From positions 1 to 16,638 of the forward strand of contig CAZWUL010000023.1 in the NCBI GenBank assembly GCA_964636625.1: a stretch of DNA of 16,638 nucleotides, given 5' to 3'. Shown in pieces: positions 14,844 to 16,638 of the stretch (the first letter of the stretch is position 1; every line of letters begins with the position of its first letter). A model generated the notes under the pieces. It was given only the letters and a program-made list of their open reading frames with translations. It was not told the DNA's origin and made no database searches. The translations under genes and the position numbers were made by a program. This DNA comes from CAZWUL01 sp964636625. GTDB lineage: Bacteria > Atribacterota > Phoenicimicrobiia > Phoenicimicrobiales > Stramentimicrobiaceae.

Positions 14844-15899
14844 CTAATTACTCAGTCTATCCCGGATACCAAGGTTTTCAGCCAGCTCATTAAGCTGATT
14901 AACCACCTTTTCATTTACCGTTATACCTTTTTCTAAAAGCTCCATATTTTTATCATATTCTATTTCTCCTGGCATATATATTCGTTCAAATCCTACGGCT
15001 TTTTTAGAATTCTTGATATTCTGAATCATACAATCCATCCGGTCTTTAAATTCTTTTATTTCCATAAAATTTTCTATATTGATTGCCATAAAGAAATGTC
15101 CAATATTTTGCGGCCTTTCCATGTCGCCAAATAAAGAACCACAATCTTTTCCAAAGTTAGAACCTGTCATAATACCAGATACTATATCAACAAATATGGC
15201 TAAACCATATCCTTTTGGCCCACCGACAGGTAATAGTGCTCCAGAAAGTGCTTTATGCGGGTCAACAGTAGCCTTACCTTCAGAATCTAACGCCCATCCT
15301 TCTGGTATTTTTTCACCTTTTCTTGCAGCTATCTCTATCTTTCCTCTTGCAGTTACACTGGTAGCCATATCTACAACTAAATCAGGCTCATTACCTGCTG
15401 GTATTGCTATACTTAAAGGGTTAGAGCCTAATAGTTTGTCACTTCCACCGAAAGGAACCATCAAGGGTGAAGCATTGGTAAAAGCCATCCCGATAAGGTT
15501 TTCCTTGGATGCCATCATCGAATAAAAGGCATTTATTCCGAAGTGGTTTGAATTTGTTACCCCCACAGAACCCATGCCATGTTCTTTAGCTTTCTTTATA
15601 CATAGTTCCATTGCTTGATAAGATGCTATTTGCCCCATTCCATTATCTGCATCTAATAAAGCTGAAGTAGTATTTTTTTTCAAAGTTTTTACCTTGGGTT
15701 TTGGGTTAATTAATCCCATCTTTATTCTTTTAGCATATATCGGAATTCTTGCTACTCCGTGTGATGAAATACCACGTAAATCAGTTGCTATGAGAACCTC
15801 GCCAACAATTTCCGCATATTCATCCGATAAACCTAATTTTCTAAAAATCTCCCTTGAAAACCTTTTTAATTCCCCTGGTTCACATATTACATCTGCCAA
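14844..15899 (-). CDS. Ldh_2 family 2-hydroxyacid dehydrogenase (malate/lactate/ureidoglycolate type)
   Basis: This protein of about 351 residues belongs to the NAD(P)-dependent malate/L-lactate/ureidoglycolate dehydrogenase (Ldh_2, AllD, YlbC) family, which interconverts 2-keto and 2-hydroxy acids. Signatures in order are GISSHGVARIPIY near residues 50-62, the catalytic-histidine segment SNHFGINAFY near 120-129, and LGSNPLSIAIPAGNEPDLVVDMATS near 158-182. Length is normal. Translation probably starts at TTG 15899, 8 bases after an AAGGAG site (15908-15913). A GTG at 15908 is also in frame but overlaps that site and so lacks a usable one. It has its own promoter at 16020-16048. The neighbouring carbamate kinase recalls allantoin/ureide gene sets with AllD, whereas the downstream carboxylate transporter suggests a hydroxy or keto acid; the substrate is open. 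Confidence 0.9.
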   Translation of the reverse strand: MADVICEPGELKRFSREIFRKLGLSDEYAEIVGEVLIATDLRGISSHGVARIPIYAKRIKMGLINPKPKVKTLKKNTTSALLDADNGMGQIASYQAMELCIKKAKEHGMGSVGVTNSNHFGINAFYSMMASKENLIGMAFTNASPLMVPFGGSDKLLGSNPLSIAIPAGNEPDLVVDMATSVTARGKIEIAARKGEKIPEGWALDSEGKATVDPHKALSGALLPVGGPKGYGLAIFVDIVSGIMTGSNFGKDCGSLFGDMERPQNIGHFFMAINIENFMEIKEFKDRMDCMIQNIKNSKKAVGFERIYMPGEIEYDKNMELLEKGITVNEKVVNQLNELAENLGIRDRLSN

Positions 15900-15907
15900 A
15901 TTTATCA

Positions 15908-15913
15908 CTCCTT
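15908..15913 (-). promoter_or_regulatory. Ribosome binding site deciding the Ldh_2 start
   Basis: AAGGAG on the minus strand shares its last base with an in-frame GTG (15908) and lies 8 bases before an in-frame TTG (15899). The spacing favours TTG. Confidence 0.6.
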
Positions 15914-15985
15914 TTAAATATTATATTGTAATTGTACTTTTTTCCAAGAATAATTTTCTAATTTAGTTATAAAGGGTTCTTCTTT

Positions 15986-16005
15986 GTTAATGCTCTGGCG
16001 TTAAC
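15986..16005. repeat. Operator-like inverted repeat downstream of the Ldh_2 promoter
   Basis: GTTAATGC and GCGTTAAC flank the four bases TCTG, with one mismatch between the arms. The element spans about +8 to +28 relative to the predicted transcription start, a typical position for a repressor operator. Confidence 0.5.
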
Positions 16006-16019
16006 GAAAAAGCCTTTAT

Positions 16020-16048
16020 ATTATAAGCCATTATGGTAATTAATTCAA
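16020..16048 (-). promoter_or_regulatory. Sigma-A promoter of the Ldh_2 gene
   Basis: On the minus strand TTGAAT (16043-16048) and a perfect TATAAT (16020-16025) are 17 bases apart. Transcription would begin near 16013, about 115 bases before the start codon. This separates the gene from the carbamate kinase upstream, after which I see no clear terminator. Confidence 0.6.
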
Positions 16049-16099
16049 CCTTATTACTAATAGTAAAAAACAAGGATGTCTATAATTGACAAATAACAT

Positions 16100-16638
16100 T
16101 CAACTGTAGATCCCCTTATTTCTAACTATTATCGTACCACTTTCTTCCTTAAAAGCTTCTGTAACTTTATTGAGGGATGCAATTATGGCTTTTTCCCCAC
16201 CACTGTTTAGAAATCTTAAACAGGCTTTAATTTTTGGCCCCATGCTACCGGAAAGAAAATGCCCTTGGTCATAATATTTCCTAACTTGTTCAACATCAAT
16301 TTTCTCAAGAATTTTTTCGTTTGATTTTCCAAAATTTATTTTTACATTTTCAATATCTGTAAGGATAATAAAAATATTCGCTCTTACAACTTCAGCAAGT
16401 TTTTCGCCGGCCAAGTCCTTATCAATTACTGCTTCAACTCCGACATACTGTCCATTTTCTTCCTCTAAAACTGGAATGCCACCACCACCAGAAGCAATAA
16501 CAATTACTCCTGCCTCAACCAATTTATTGATAACATCCCCTTCTAAATTTTTGATCGGCTCAGGCGAAGGAACTGTTCTTCTCCAACAACGCTTCCCATT
16601 GGGTTTAACTTTTTTAATAATGTAATCAGGATTATTTT
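16100..16638 (-). CDS. arcC: Carbamate kinase, C-terminal part (N-terminus beyond window)
   Basis: The frame is open to the right edge, so the start codon lies outside; about 179 residues are visible. Family features include VPSPEP soon after the edge, the active-site IASGGGGIPV, DKDLAGEKLA, LTDIENVKINFGK, and GHFLSGSMGPKIKACLRF. Carbamate kinase transfers phosphate between carbamoyl phosphate and ADP to make ATP, carbamate breaking down to ammonia and CO2. It ends arginine deiminase, allantoin/oxalurate and related fermentations. Which of these applies depends on genes off the right edge. The ATG at 16522 is internal, because conserved sequence continues upstream of it. The following Ldh_2 gene has its own promoter 191 bases downstream, so the two may be separate units. 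Confidence 0.93.
   Translation of the reverse strand, partial: NNPDYIIKKVKPNGKRCWRRTVPSPEPIKNLEGDVINKLVEAGVIVIASGGGGIPVLEEENGQYVGVEAVIDKDLAGEKLAEVVRANIFIILTDIENVKINFGKSNEKILEKIDVEQVRKYYDQGHFLSGSMGPKIKACLRFLNSGGEKAIIASLNKVTEAFKEESGTIIVRNKGIYS

Noticed and set aside
14818..14845. Hairpin AAAGAA/TTCTTT after the Ldh_2 gene as a terminator
   Set aside because: Only 6 AT-rich base pairs, and the T-rich run is on the wrong strand for this gene.

Overview
The window is AT-rich (about one third G+C by eye). It has strong AGGAGG-type ribosome binding sites, sigma-A-like promoters and one clear intrinsic terminator. This fits a low-G+C, probably anaerobic bacterium of the Bacillota type, although Synergistota, Fusobacteriota or a candidate phylum cannot be excluded. 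Every gene I can support lies on the minus strand, so transcription runs from the right end of the window to the left. There are no rRNA or tRNA genes, insertion sequences or CRISPR arrays.

In the direction of transcription the layout is as follows. (1) 16638-16100 is the C-terminal part of a carbamate kinase that runs off the right edge. (2) 15899-14844 is an Ldh_2/AllD-type 2-hydroxyacid dehydrogenase with its own promoter and an operator-like palindrome. (3) 14391-11295 is a complete tripartite tricarboxylate transporter in the order tctC, tctB, tctA. It has a structured leader, an 18-bp perfect inverted repeat between tctC and tctB, and a strong terminator after tctA. (4) 10700-8864 is a pair made of a zinc-type alcohol dehydrogenase and an SDR; the SDR is broken by a one-base frameshift. 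(5) 8373-7597 is a single SDR. (6) 7088 to the left edge is a seven-gene operon: DeoR-family regulator, amidohydrolase, DapA-like aldolase, FGGY sugar kinase, cyclase-family hydrolase, LarA-like nickel racemase/epimerase, and another SDR that runs off the left edge.

Together the genes look like a catabolic island for a hydroxy acid or sugar acid (aldonate type). Uptake would be by TctABC, lactone or ester opening by the amidohydrolase and possibly the cyclase-family protein, and stereochemical adjustment by the LarA-like enzyme (C2) and by the ADH/SDR pair (oxidation then reduction). Phosphorylation would be by the FGGY kinase and carbon-carbon cleavage by the Schiff-base aldolase, with a DeoR regulator sensing an intermediate. 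The substrate cannot be read from the sequence, and I do not recognise this exact combination as a described pathway.

The oddest points are the loss of all four structural-zinc cysteines in the alcohol dehydrogenase, the frameshift plus Lys-to-Arg change at the catalytic motif of the neighbouring SDR, and the regulatory repeats around the transporter operon.
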